Source: Pseudomonadota bacterium (GTDB lineage Bacteria > Pseudomonadota > Alphaproteobacteria > Sphingomonadales > Sphingomonadaceae). Taken from it: a stretch of 6,548 nucleotides of DNA. The notes under the pieces are model-generated. The model was not told where the DNA came from, made no database searches, and saw only the letters and a program-made list of their open reading frames with translations. A program made the translations under genes and the position numbers. Positions 1 to 6,216 of the stretch are shown here, in pieces (position 1 is the first letter of the stretch; the number at the start of each line of letters is the position of its first letter). The stretch spans positions 1 through 6,548 of the forward strand of contig JAEZES010000038.1 in NCBI GenBank assembly GCA_023432995.1, in the 5' to 3' direction.

Positions 1-719
1 CGGCGATGGAACTCGCCCGCCTCGCCGGGCTGTTGCCCGCGTTCCTCGTCGCGCCCGATCCGCCCGCAGACCCGGTGACCGTCGCGGTCGCGGACCTGGC
101 GGCGCTGCTCGACCCCGCGGCGCTGACCATCGCCACGCGCGCCCGGCTGCCGGTCGCCGCCTGCGAGGACGCCGAAGTGGTCGTGTTCCGCAGCCCCGAC
201 GACCTGCGCGAGCACCTCGCGCTGATCGTCGGCAGCCAGACGGCGGAGCAGGTTCCGCTCGTGCGCCTCCATTCCGAATGCCTGACCGGCGACCTGCTCG
301 GCTCGCTGCGCTGTGACTGCGGGCCGCAGCTGTCCGGCGCTCTGGCGGCGATGGCCGAGGAAGCCCGCGGCGGCGGCTGGGGCGTGCTGCTCTACCTGAG
401 GCAGGAAGGGCGCGGGATCGGGCTCGTCAACAAGCTCAGGGCCTACCGCCTGCAGGACGAGGGCTTCGACACGCTCGAGGCGAACGCGCGTCTCGGCCTG
501 CCCGAGGACGCGCGGGACTTCCCGGTCGCCGCGCGGATGCTCGAGCTGCTCGGCGTCGGCGCGGTGCGGCTGATGACCAACAACCCGGCCAAGGTCGCCG
601 CGCTCGAAGCCGCGGGCACCACGGTCGCCGACCGTGTGCCCCACCAGCTGCCGGCCAACCCGCACAACGCGCGCTACCTCGCGACCAAGCGCGACCGCGC
701 CGGGCACCTGTTCGAGTGA
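1..719 (+). CDS. ribA: GTP cyclohydrolase II, 5'-truncated by window edge
   Basis: RibA opens the ring of GTP, releasing formate and pyrophosphate to give the diaminopyrimidine that enters riboflavin synthesis; it is a cytosolic zinc enzyme. Numbering from the ATG at position 6 (237 residues), the zinc site is Cys92, Cys103 and Cys105 in the stretch SECLTGDLLGSLRCDCG, with the same spacing as E. coli Cys54/65/67. RQEGRGIGL (132-140), Tyr147, and Asp168 and Arg170 in EDARDF match the E. coli catalytic Tyr105, Asp126 and Arg128, allowing for a four-residue insertion (GGGW region). TNNPAKV (191-197) is the GTP-binding TNNP motif. The reading frame is open to the left edge, and the catalytic domain is preceded by about 80 residues with no counterpart in E. 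coli RibA, so the true start lies outside the window. Alphaproteobacterial RibA proteins often carry such an N-terminal extension. The visible catalytic half looks intact. It overlaps the next gene by 4 bases. Confidence 0.95.
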   Translation, partial: AMELARLAGLLPAFLVAPDPPADPVTVAVADLAALLDPAALTIATRARLPVAACEDAEVVVFRSPDDLREHLALIVGSQTAEQVPLVRLHSECLTGDLLGSLRCDCGPQLSGALAAMAEEARGGGWGVLLYLRQEGRGIGLVNKLRAYRLQDEGFDTLEANARLGLPEDARDFPVAARMLELLGVGAVRLMTNNPAKVAALEAAGTTVADRVPHQLPANPHNARYLATKRDRAGHLFE

Positions 720-1228
720 GCCACTGGACGATCCGCGACGAGGCGCCGGGTGACGAAGCGGCGATCGCCGCGCTAACCGAGGCGGCGTTCCGCGCGACGC
801 CGCGGGGTGATGGCGGCGAAAGCGCGCTTGTCGCGCGCCTGCGCGCGGCCGGCGACCTCGCCTTGTCGCTCGTCGCGCAGAACGTGGACCGGGCCATCAT
901 CGGCCATGCGGCCTTTTCGCGCGTGACGATCTCCGACGGCACGCCCGACTGGTATGGCCTCGGTCCGCTCTCGGTGATTCCGCTACGCCAGAGCGCGGGA
1001 ATCGGATCGGAGCTGATCCGAGCCGGGCTGGCTCGGCTGCGTCGCGCCGGAGCGCAGGGCTGCGTCGTGCTGGGCGATCCGGCGTACTACGGCCGCTTCG
1101 GTTTCCGGCACGATCCCCGGCTGGTCTACCCGGGCCCGCCTCCGGCCTACTTCCAGGCGCTGGTCCTGGCCGGCGAGCCGCCTGCAGGCGTCGTCCGCTA
1201 CGCCCCGGCTTTCGACACGGACTCCTGA
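716..1228 (+). CDS. GNAT family N-acetyltransferase (YhbS-like)
   Basis: Predicted acetyl-CoA-dependent acyltransferase of the GNAT superfamily, 170 residues, the usual single-domain length. The N-terminal strand and helix carry IRDEAPGDEAAIAAL (6-20). The central motif A reads GLGPLSVIP followed by RQSAGIGSELI (91-101), matching the Q/R-x-x-G-x-G/A loop that binds the CoA pyrophosphate. VVLGDPAYYGRFGF (117-130) is the segment typical of the YhbS-like branch. The acceptor substrate (protein, small molecule or toxin) cannot be read from the sequence. The start is GTG at 716, overlapping the ribA stop codon TGA as GTGA. There is no clear Shine-Dalgarno sequence, so translation is probably coupled to ribA. 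A role linked to riboflavin is not implied by the sequence; co-transcription is the only connection. Confidence 0.88.
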   Translation: MSHWTIRDEAPGDEAAIAALTEAAFRATPRGDGGESALVARLRAAGDLALSLVAQNVDRAIIGHAAFSRVTISDGTPDWYGLGPLSVIPLRQSAGIGSELIRAGLARLRRAGAQGCVVLGDPAYYGRFGFRHDPRLVYPGPPPAYFQALVLAGEPPAGVVRYAPAFDTDS

Positions 1229-1247
1229 TCCGGCAACGACTTTCGGG

Positions 1248-1805
1248 CTAGGATGGGGTGAGCGTTCCCGCGGCGGGCCAGTCGGTGTCGTCGACCCGCC
1301 TGAGTTCCATGCGAAAGGTTTCGACCGGGGGTTGCCCCTCGCGCACGAGATGCCCGGTTTCGCGCCAGGTCTCGCCGTCGAAGCTGCCTGCGTAGCGCAC
1401 GATCCCGACCGCGATGGGGATTTCCCAGGCATAGGTCGTGCCGCTCACCTCGATCGGGAAGCTGCCGGCGGATTCGAGTGTCCACGAATGCAACTCGTAG
1501 CCGCCCTCGGCGGTGCGGGCGATCACCCCCAAGGCGTTGAAGCCGACGCTGCCGTCGGCCATGTAACCCTTGCCCTCGACCAGCCGGATTCGGCCGCCGA
1601 GCATGGTCCCGCTGCGTTCGGTCTGGATCAGCGAGACGGCGCCGTCCCGCGTCACCGCCCGCGCCGGCCCGCGCCAGCGCCCGTCCATCCACGCGAACGC
1701 ATCGGCCTCCGCGGTCTCGGCGGCGACGGGGTCCCGGGCCGGCTGGGCGAGCAGGGGCGTCGCTAGGGCCAGGGCTGCAACGGCGACAAGGCGCTTCGAT
1801 GGCAT
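1248..1805 (-). CDS. exported hypothetical protein, probable lipocalin-like barrel
   Basis: Protein of 185 residues with a typical signal peptide: a basic start (PSKR), a hydrophobic core over residues 6-19, and a probable cleavage after Ala20. It is therefore periplasmic or outer-membrane facing. The mature part begins with FAWMDGRWRG (37-46), continues with GTMLGGRIRLVEGKGY, and ends in alternating strands rich in Trp, Tyr and Thr. The W-M-x-G-x-W opening followed by MLGG resembles the small barrel proteins grouped as DUF1579 and related families, whose function is unknown. This assignment is by pattern only. No catalytic residues are recognised. The start ATG (1803-1805) has only weak purine runs (GGGA, AAGGAAA) upstream. 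It points away from the LytTR regulator gene with about 44 bases between starts, so the regulator is a plausible controller. It converges on the GNAT gene with a 19-base gap. Confidence 0.8.
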   Translation of the reverse strand: MPSKRLVAVAALALATPLLAQPARDPVAAETAEADAFAWMDGRWRGPARAVTRDGAVSLIQTERSGTMLGGRIRLVEGKGYMADGSVGFNALGVIARTAEGGYELHSWTLESAGSFPIEVSGTTYAWEIPIAVGIVRYAGSFDGETWRETGHLVREGQPPVETFRMELRRVDDTDWPAAGTLTPS

Positions 1806-1849
1806 CGGCTGTTCCCGTTTCCTTTGCTTTGCGATAGCCCTCGGCTGTG

Positions 1850-2617
1850 ATGGCCACCCTGACTGCCGGCAACCGCGGTTTCGCCAACGGTGCGTGGAGC
1901 TTCGCGATCGGTTCGGCGCGGCGCCGGCGAGCGATGCTGCTGGTTGCCGGTGGAGCGCTCGTCGCCATCGTCTCGGGCCCGTTCGGCACCGGCCAGATGC
2001 CGCTGCTGCCCCGCAGCGGCTTCTGGCTTGGCCTGCTGGCGCTCAATTTCGCGTTGTGGGAGGCCGGGTTCGCGCTGCTCGGCCGCAGGGGCTGGCCGTG
2101 GCGCCGCACGCTTCTCGTCGGCCTGCCGGTGTTCGTTGCGGCGCTGCCGTTCGAGGTCGACGTCGCGCTGCGGCTGTTCGCGGGCACCGCGGCGGCGAGC
2201 CCTCTCGGCGTGCTGTGGCGCGGCGCGGCCATCGCCGGAGTCCTGACGCTCGCCGTCCTGCTGTTCGCCGACCGCGCCGCACGGCAGCCCCCGGCCGACC
2301 GGCGCTTTCCCAACAGCGCCATCAAGCTCGCCGACATCGCCGCGATCGCGGCCGAGGATCACTACGTGCGGGTCCACCTCGCCGACGGTTCGAGTCGCCT
2401 GCTGCTGATGCGCTTCGGCGACGCGGTCGAGGCGATGGCCGGCGAACCCGGCGAGCGGGTGCATCGCGGGGCCTGGCTGTCCGACCGCCACCGCCGCGGC
2501 GCCGAGTACCGCAATCGCCGGTGGTTCGTGCGCGGCGGAGCGGATCTGTCGCTGCCCGTCAGTCGCAGCCGCGTCTCCGAGCTGCGCGCCAAGGGCTGGC
2601 TCTGCCGCGAGAAGTAA
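1850..2617 (+). CDS. membrane-anchored LytTR transcriptional regulator
   Basis: Protein of 255 residues with an N-terminal membrane part and a C-terminal LytTR DNA-binding domain. Hydrophobic segments lie near residues 29-46, 57-78, 88-110 and 119-141, giving four likely membrane helices joined by short arginine-rich loops. From about residue 157 the sequence follows the LytTR pattern: IKLADIAAIAAEDHYVRVHL, a variable strand region, RVHRGAWL (203-210), and the closing LPVSRSRVSELRAKGW (235-250). There is no receiver domain, so it is not a classical response regulator; the membrane part presumably senses a signal or binds a partner. ATG at 1850 is chosen over the adjacent in-frame GTG at 1847; neither has a good Shine-Dalgarno. 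A later ATG at 1934 would cut into the first helix region and is less likely. Coding-style third positions hold from 1850 on. The gene ends 3 bases before the converging beta-helix gene. Confidence 0.88.
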   Translation: MATLTAGNRGFANGAWSFAIGSARRRRAMLLVAGGALVAIVSGPFGTGQMPLLPRSGFWLGLLALNFALWEAGFALLGRRGWPWRRTLLVGLPVFVAALPFEVDVALRLFAGTAAASPLGVLWRGAAIAGVLTLAVLLFADRAARQPPADRRFPNSAIKLADIAAIAAEDHYVRVHLADGSSRLLLMRFGDAVEAMAGEPGERVHRGAWLSDRHRRGAEYRNRRWFVRGGADLSLPVSRSRVSELRAKGWLCREK

Positions 2618-2620
2618 GGC

Positions 2621-3595
2621 TCAGCGCCTCTCGTAGGCCCGCAGGCCCGGGCCGAGCGCGTTGTCGCCGAGCGCCAGCGCTTCCCCCGACCAGTCGGCCA
2701 CGAACACCGTCTCGCGGTCGACCCCCGGCGCCAGCCGCGCGTCGTTGCCGACGATCGACAGGCCCGCGCTCGAGTGCGCCCGGCCTTCGGCGGCGACCGC
2801 GATGAAGGCCGAGTAGTTCTCCTTGTCGAGCCCCTGCACGAACCAGTTGTTGCTGATCTGGCCGGTGCCCCCGCCGGGCAAGTCGATCATGTAGTTGGTC
2901 GCGCGTCCGTGGACGTCGTCGAAGCTCGAGCTGGCGATCTCGGTGCGCGCCGCGCGGCTCTTGACGTAGTGCCCGCCGCGGCCCTGCTCGAACCGGCTGC
3001 GCGTCACGCGCAGGTGGCCGTAGTCGCCGACGTAGATCGAGTGCGCACAGCCGCCCGCGCCGTCGCAGGTGCCGAGACGGGTGAAAGTCGAGCGGTCGAC
3101 GACCAGCCGGCCGCGAGGATCGGCCGCGGTCAGGATGCCCTGCTGGCTGTCGCGGAACCAGCTTTCGGCGACGGTCAGGTCGCCGCGCTCGAGGCGGATT
3201 CCGGCCCCGTTGAAGTCGGGCACGTGCATGTTCTCGAACACCAGCCCCGAGACTTCGGCTGCGCGCCCGCGGAGCACGAGCGCCGCCTTGCCTTCGCAGG
3301 TCGTGCCGTCGAACACCGCGGCGCCGGGCTCGACGGCGAGATAGGCGATCTCTCCGGCGCCCTGCACCGCACAGTCCGCGTGGCGGCCGGAGGCGATCGC
3401 GATCGTGCCCTTGCCCTCGCCGATCGCATCGACCGCCTGCTGCAGCCGGTCGTATGTGCGGCCGGTCTCGATCACGGTGTAACGCGCGGCAGGCCCCTGC
3501 GCGATCACCGTTCCGAGCGGGATCGCCAGGGCGGCGAGCCCGCCCGCGATCGCGAGCGAGGCGCTGCGCAGCGCGGGCCGGGCGAATGAAGCCAT
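2621..3595 (-). CDS. exported right-handed parallel beta-helix protein
   Basis: Protein of 324 residues with an export signal: Arg-containing start, hydrophobic stretch about 13-31, and probable cleavage near IAQ (31-33). The mature part opens with YTVIETGRTYDRLQQAVDAI (39-58), the usual cap of pectate-lyase-like solenoids (a '-typed question- how often does this coil start' region). It then continues as short repeated strands with turn signatures: AEVSGLVFENMHV, LTVAESWFRDSQQGIL, LVVDRSTFTRLG, LRVTRSRFEQG, TEIASSSFDDV, GQISNNWFVQG and LSIVGNDARL. About 20-25 residues per coil fits the fold. Cys75/Cys100 and Cys177/Cys183 could form disulfides after export. Such folds bind or cleave polysaccharides, but I see no recognised catalytic set, so the substrate is unknown. 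It lies 36 bases downstream of the monooxygenase gene and may be co-transcribed with it. No clear Shine-Dalgarno precedes the ATG. Confidence 0.85.
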   Translation of the reverse strand: MASFARPALRSASLAIAGGLAALAIPLGTVIAQGPAARYTVIETGRTYDRLQQAVDAIGEGKGTIAIASGRHADCAVQGAGEIAYLAVEPGAAVFDGTTCEGKAALVLRGRAAEVSGLVFENMHVPDFNGAGIRLERGDLTVAESWFRDSQQGILTAADPRGRLVVDRSTFTRLGTCDGAGGCAHSIYVGDYGHLRVTRSRFEQGRGGHYVKSRAARTEIASSSFDDVHGRATNYMIDLPGGGTGQISNNWFVQGLDKENYSAFIAVAAEGRAHSSAGLSIVGNDARLAPGVDRETVFVADWSGEALALGDNALGPGLRAYERR

Positions 3596-3631
3596 GCCGC
3601 AAAGGCTAGCCAGGCAGGGGTTAACGCGGCG

Positions 3632-4642
3632 CTAAGACTTGGCGGCGAAGGCCGGAATGACGTGGCGCGCGAACAGCTCTGCCGAGCGCCGCGCCGCCTC
3701 GTGCTGCAAGTCGCCGAACACCAGCGCCGAGACGAAATAGTTGATCCCTCCCGCCGCGACCTCGCGCTCGACGAACGCACGCACGGTCTCGGGCGATCCG
3801 GCGCAGCCGTGCCCCATGGCCGCGGCGGCGTCCCACTCCATCGGCAGGTGGCCGCCCAGCGGGAAGCCCGAGCCGCGATCCTCCCACAGCCGCGCCATCG
3901 AACCGCGCCAGCGGGCATAGGCCGGCCGGGCCAGCGCTAGCGCCTCCTCGTCGCTCGGGGCGACGACGATGTGCCGGCTCACCCCCATCAGCGGGAGCTG
4001 CTCGGGCGCCCCCTGCCACTCGCTGCGATAGAGGTCGGTCGCCTGGCGCACCCTCTCGCCGAGCGCGAGCGTGACCATGTTGATCCCGTTCTGGGCGCAC
4101 CAGCGGATCGAATCGGGGCTGCCGGCGCCGTACCACAGCGGCGGATGGGGCCGCTGGACCGGGCGCAGCGCCATCGGGACCCGCTCGTAACGATAGAACT
4201 CGCCGGAGAAGTCGAGCTCGTCGGACGACAGGCCGCGCCGCAGGACCTCGAGCGTCTCGTCGAAGCGCCCGCGCTGCTCGGCCATGTCGAGACCGTGGAA
4301 GCCGAGCTCGATCGGGGAGACCCCGCGGCCCACGCCGAGCTGGAAGCGGCCGTTCGACAGCGCGTCGAGCATCGCCACTTCCTCGACCAGCCGCAGCGGG
4401 TGGTAGATCGGCAGCAGGTAGACCAGCGGGCCGAACCGGAGACGCCGGGTGCGCTGGCTCACCGCCGCAAAGAAGACCCCGGGCGAAGGTGCCAGGCCGA
4501 GCGGCGTCCCATGGTGTTCGGCGACGTGGTAGCAATGGAAGCCGTGCGCGTCGTAGGCCTCGGCCATTCGCAGCCGCGCCTCAAGGTGCTCGGCGAGCGG
4601 CAGCCCGCTGTCATCGACATGGTCGAACACCCCGAACTTCAT
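3632..4642 (-). CDS. LLM-class flavin-dependent oxidoreductase
   Basis: Cytosolic luciferase-like monooxygenase of 336 residues, the usual length for the family; these enzymes use reduced FMN or F420 to oxidise a small organic substrate. Evidence along the chain: MKFGVFDHVD start strand (1-10), YHVAEHHG (38-45), the conserved AEHH region near the flavin, RLRFGPLVYLLPIYHPLRLVEEVAMLD (67-93), and LSNGRFQLGVGRG (95-107), the family signature of this bacterial-luciferase branch. RPVQRPHPPLWYGAGS further on is the conserved middle motif. The fold is a TIM barrel by homology. The substrate is unknown. The start ATG (4640-4642) has a good Shine-Dalgarno, GGAGAGGG at 4651-4658 with 8-base spacing. 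It lies about 50 bases downstream of the small-membrane-protein ORF on the same strand; whether it belongs to that operon or has its own promoter cannot be told. Confidence 0.92.
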   Translation of the reverse strand: MKFGVFDHVDDSGLPLAEHLEARLRMAEAYDAHGFHCYHVAEHHGTPLGLAPSPGVFFAAVSQRTRRLRFGPLVYLLPIYHPLRLVEEVAMLDALSNGRFQLGVGRGVSPIELGFHGLDMAEQRGRFDETLEVLRRGLSSDELDFSGEFYRYERVPMALRPVQRPHPPLWYGAGSPDSIRWCAQNGINMVTLALGERVRQATDLYRSEWQGAPEQLPLMGVSRHIVVAPSDEEALALARPAYARWRGSMARLWEDRGSGFPLGGHLPMEWDAAAAMGHGCAGSPETVRAFVEREVAAGGINYFVSALVFGDLQHEAARRSAELFARHVIPAFAAKS

Positions 4643-4691
4643 CTGGCGGCCCCTCTCCGTTTGCGCCCGTCAGCCTAGCGCGCCGCGCGGC

Positions 4692-4790
4692 TCACGCCAG
4701 CCCGAACACGAGCAGCGTCGAGATCCGCAGCGCCAGACCGCCCGCGAGGAACGGCAGCATCAGCCACAACCCGGCGCGTCCGCTCGCCAC
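4692..4790 (-). CDS. probable 32-residue single-helix membrane protein
   Basis: Short ORF starting at GTG (4788-4790), one codon past the stop of the preceding membrane-protein gene and in the same frame. The peptide starts ASGRAGLWLMLPFLAGG after the initiator and ends in LLVFGLA, almost wholly hydrophobic with one Arg at each end of the first half, so one membrane helix is expected. Codon pattern supports coding: 30 of 32 codons end in G or C, against about 23 of 32 GC at first and 17 of 32 at second positions, the gradient of real genes in this genome. It has no strong Shine-Dalgarno; coupling to the upstream gene would be needed. Alternatives are stop-codon readthrough adding a third helix to the upstream protein, a recent nonsense mutation that split a longer gene, or chance. 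I recognise no family. Confidence 0.5.
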   Translation of the reverse strand: MASGRAGLWLMLPFLAGGLALRISTLLVFGLA

Positions 4791-4793
4791 CGC

Positions 4794-5063
4794 TCAGTCC
4801 GCTTCGCCCCAGCGCCAGCGCCAGCCGCCTTTCGTGCGCGCCCTGACGATGGCCACGAAGGGTACGGTGAGCAGCAAAACCAGCACCGCCAGGCCGATGG
4901 ACGCGACCGGCCCGGAACGCGTCGCCAGCAGCGCCAGCCCGATCACGCTCGCGGTGTAGCCGAGCAGCACGAGCCACCCCTGCCACGCGATCGGCAGGCC
5001 GGCGCCATAGCCGTAGCGCTTGGGCCGGAACCACGGGCGCTGGTCGAGGAACACGTGCAGCAT
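4794..5063 (-). CDS. small two-helix membrane protein
   Basis: Protein of 89 residues beginning MLHVFLDQRPWFRPKRYGYG, then a first hydrophobic segment at about 25-46 (PIAWQGWLVLLGYTASVIGLALL), a short turn with TRSGP, a second segment at about 53-74, and a basic aromatic tail GGWRWRWGEAD. It looks like an inner-membrane protein with a short N-terminal aromatic stretch. No enzyme motif and no NfeD-like OB domain is visible. I recognise it only as a hypothetical protein of the type found beside SPFH genes. Start choice: ATG at 5067-5069 overlaps the stop of the ribbon-helix-helix gene (ATGA), but AAGGA at 5072-5076 stands only 2 bases from it and 8 bases from the second in-frame ATG at 5061-5063. 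The latter is therefore preferred; the longer form would be 91 residues. Confidence 0.8.
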   Translation of the reverse strand: MLHVFLDQRPWFRPKRYGYGAGLPIAWQGWLVLLGYTASVIGLALLATRSGPVASIGLAVLVLLLTVPFVAIVRARTKGGWRWRWGEAD

Positions 5064-5065
5064 GA

Positions 5066-5269
5066 TCATTGTCCTTGTCGCGGCGGCCGCCCGCGCCGCG
5101 GCGGCTCGGCCGGCGGGAGCTTGATTCCGCGCCGGGCGAGCGCCTCGCGCAGCAGCATCTCGAGCTCGGCGTTGACCGAGCGCAGCTCCTGCGCCGCCAG
5201 CCGCTCGATCGCTGCGTGCAGCGCCGGATCGAGCCGGAGGGCGAACGCCTTCTTGGGTGATTGCGGCAT
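5066..5269 (-). CDS. ribbon-helix-helix (Arc-type) DNA-binding protein with AT-hook-like tail
   Basis: Small basic protein of 67 residues. KKAFALRLD (6-14) is the N-terminal beta strand that, in Arc/MetJ-type dimers, enters the DNA major groove. Residues 15-28 (PALHAAIERLAAQE) and 31-46 (SVNAELEMLLREALAR region) form the two helices, with the S-x-N-x-E-x-E-x-L-L-R-E-A-L pattern of Arc relatives. The tail from residue 50 is proline and arginine rich and contains RGRP at 59-62, the core of an AT-hook. It may be the repressor of its own operon; no target is proven. The Shine-Dalgarno TAAGG (5278-5282) includes the TAA stop of the SPFH gene and lies 8 bases from the ATG. Its 3' end overlaps the first possible start of the next gene. 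It looks like many antitoxins, but no toxin-like partner is adjacent. Confidence 0.85.
   Translation of the reverse strand: MPQSPKKAFALRLDPALHAAIERLAAQELRSVNAELEMLLREALARRGIKLPPAEPPRRGRPPRQGQ
5072..5076 (-). promoter_or_regulatory. ribosome binding site deciding the start of the two-helix protein
   Basis: AAGGA on the minus strand, inside the end of the ribbon-helix-helix gene. The spacing is 8 bases to the ATG at 5061-5063 but 2 bases to the ATG at 5067-5069, favouring the downstream start within ATGATCATG. Confidence 0.6.
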
Positions 5270-5277
5270 GGCGCCGG

Positions 5278-5282
5278 CCTTA
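5278..5282 (-). promoter_or_regulatory. ribosome binding site overlapping SPFH stop
   Basis: TAAGG on the minus strand serves both as the SPFH stop codon (TAA, 5280-5282) and as the core Shine-Dalgarno of the ribbon-helix-helix gene, 8 bases ahead of its ATG. Ribosomes ending on the first gene sit on the binding site of the second, a layout for coupled translation. Confidence 0.65.
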
Positions 5283-6200
5283 CTGGTAGAGCGTGCCCGC
5301 GTTCACCACCGGGTTCACTTCGCGCTCGCCGCACAGCACGACCATCAGGTTCGAGACCATCGCCGCGCGGCGCTCGTCGTCGAGGTGGACGATGTCGCCC
5401 TCGCTGAGCTTGTCGAGGGCCATCTGGACCATGCTGACCGCGCCCATCACCAGCTTGGCGCGCGCCGCGATGACCGCCTCGGCCTGCTGCCGGCGGAGCA
5501 TCGCACCGGCGATTTCGGGCGCATAGGCGAGATGGGTCAGCCCGGCCTCGTCGACGACGATTCCGGCGTGCGACAGACGCTCGTTGAGCTCGGTCCGCAG
5601 CTCGGCGTTGACGATCTCCCCGTCCGAGCGGAGCGTGGTCTCGTTCTCCTCGATGTCGTCGTAGGGATGGCGCGAGGCGACCGTGCGCAGGCCGGCCTCG
5701 ATCTGGATGTTCACGAAGGTCTTGTAATCGTCCACGTCGAACGCGGCCTGGGCGGTGTCGGCCACGCGCCAGACGACGTTGCAGGCGACCTCGATCGGGT
5801 TGCCGCGCAGGTCGTTCACCTTGACCCGCTCGGAATGGATGTTGTTCTGCCGGACCGAGATCTTCTTGCGCCCCATCCATGGCCACACCCACCGCAGGCC
5901 CTCGCTGCGCTCGGTGCCCCGGTATTCGCCGAACAGCGTGACCACCGCCGACATGTTCGGCTGGATCATGAAGAAGCCGAACGGAAGCAGCAGGAACAGG
6001 ATGACGCCGGCGAGCAGCGCGAAGGCCGCCAGGGCGATCAGCCATCCCGCCTGGTAGAGGTTTATCGCCGTGCCGAGCGCCATGAATGCGCCGGCCGACC
6101 ACAGCAGCAATGCGAGCCAGACGAGCAGCAGCAGGTATCCGTTCGACGTTGTCGCCGCCCGCTCCTGGCTGCGCGCGATCCCCTTCTTCCCCTCGGGCAT
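5280..6200 (-). CDS. SPFH/band-7 domain membrane protein
   Basis: Protein of 306 residues related to stomatin, prohibitin and HflK/HflC, which build ring-like scaffolds on membranes. A polar N-terminal tail (1-20) precedes two hydrophobic segments at about 21-42 and 51-79 (ALLAGVILFLLLPFGFFMIQ end). The SPFH domain follows: PNMSAVVTLFGEYRGTERSEGLRW (81-104), ISVRQNNIHSERVKVNDLRGNPIEV (114-138), VWRVADTAQAAFDVDDYKTFV, LRTVASRHPYDDIE (171-184), and an amphipathic stretch LRRQQAEAVIAARAKLV (235-251) typical of the coiled part. The protein ends soon after (GTLYQ), without a long flotillin tail. Start ATG 6198-6200 has an excellent Shine-Dalgarno, GAGGAG at 6208-6213 with 7-base spacing. It is the first gene of the operon, under the AT-rich promoter/palindrome. 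The usual stomatin partner NfeD is absent; the small two-helix protein may take a partner role (inference). Confidence 0.93.
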   Translation of the reverse strand: MPEGKKGIARSQERAATTSNGYLLLLVWLALLLWSAGAFMALGTAINLYQAGWLIALAAFALLAGVILFLLLPFGFFMIQPNMSAVVTLFGEYRGTERSEGLRWVWPWMGRKKISVRQNNIHSERVKVNDLRGNPIEVACNVVWRVADTAQAAFDVDDYKTFVNIQIEAGLRTVASRHPYDDIEENETTLRSDGEIVNAELRTELNERLSHAGIVVDEAGLTHLAYAPEIAGAMLRRQQAEAVIAARAKLVMGAVSMVQMALDKLSEGDIVHLDDERRAAMVSNLMVVLCGEREVNPVVNAGTLYQ

Positions 6201-6216
6201 GACGAATCTCCTCGAT

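Noticed and set aside
1198..2337. 379-codon open frame on the minus strand
   Set aside because: Overlaps the barrel gene in another frame and the LytTR gene antisense; low-complexity Arg/Ala/Pro product.
1570..2805. 411-codon open frame on the plus strand
   Set aside because: It overlaps the exported barrel gene antisense and the LytTR gene in another frame, with an Arg/Pro/Ala composition typical of shadow frames.
3619..3626. GGTTAA as a CtrA cell-cycle regulator site
   Set aside because: Only a half site; no second TTAA at the required spacing.
4678..4695. GC-only inverted repeat (GCCGC/GCGGC) between the mini-ORF and the monooxygenase gene as terminator
   Set aside because: No T tract and no loop; such short repeats are common in this base composition.
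4794..5269. Toxin-antitoxin pair (ribbon-helix-helix gene plus following small gene)
   Set aside because: The Arc-type protein could be an antitoxin, but the next product is a two-helix membrane protein without a toxin motif and the unit is tied to the SPFH gene; operon repressor is the simpler reading, though a membrane toxin is not excluded.
4675..6102. 475-codon open frame on the minus strand
   Set aside because: It runs across the SPFH, ribbon-helix-helix and two-helix genes in another frame, is extremely Arg/Gly rich and has no family motif; a shadow of GC-rich coding DNA.
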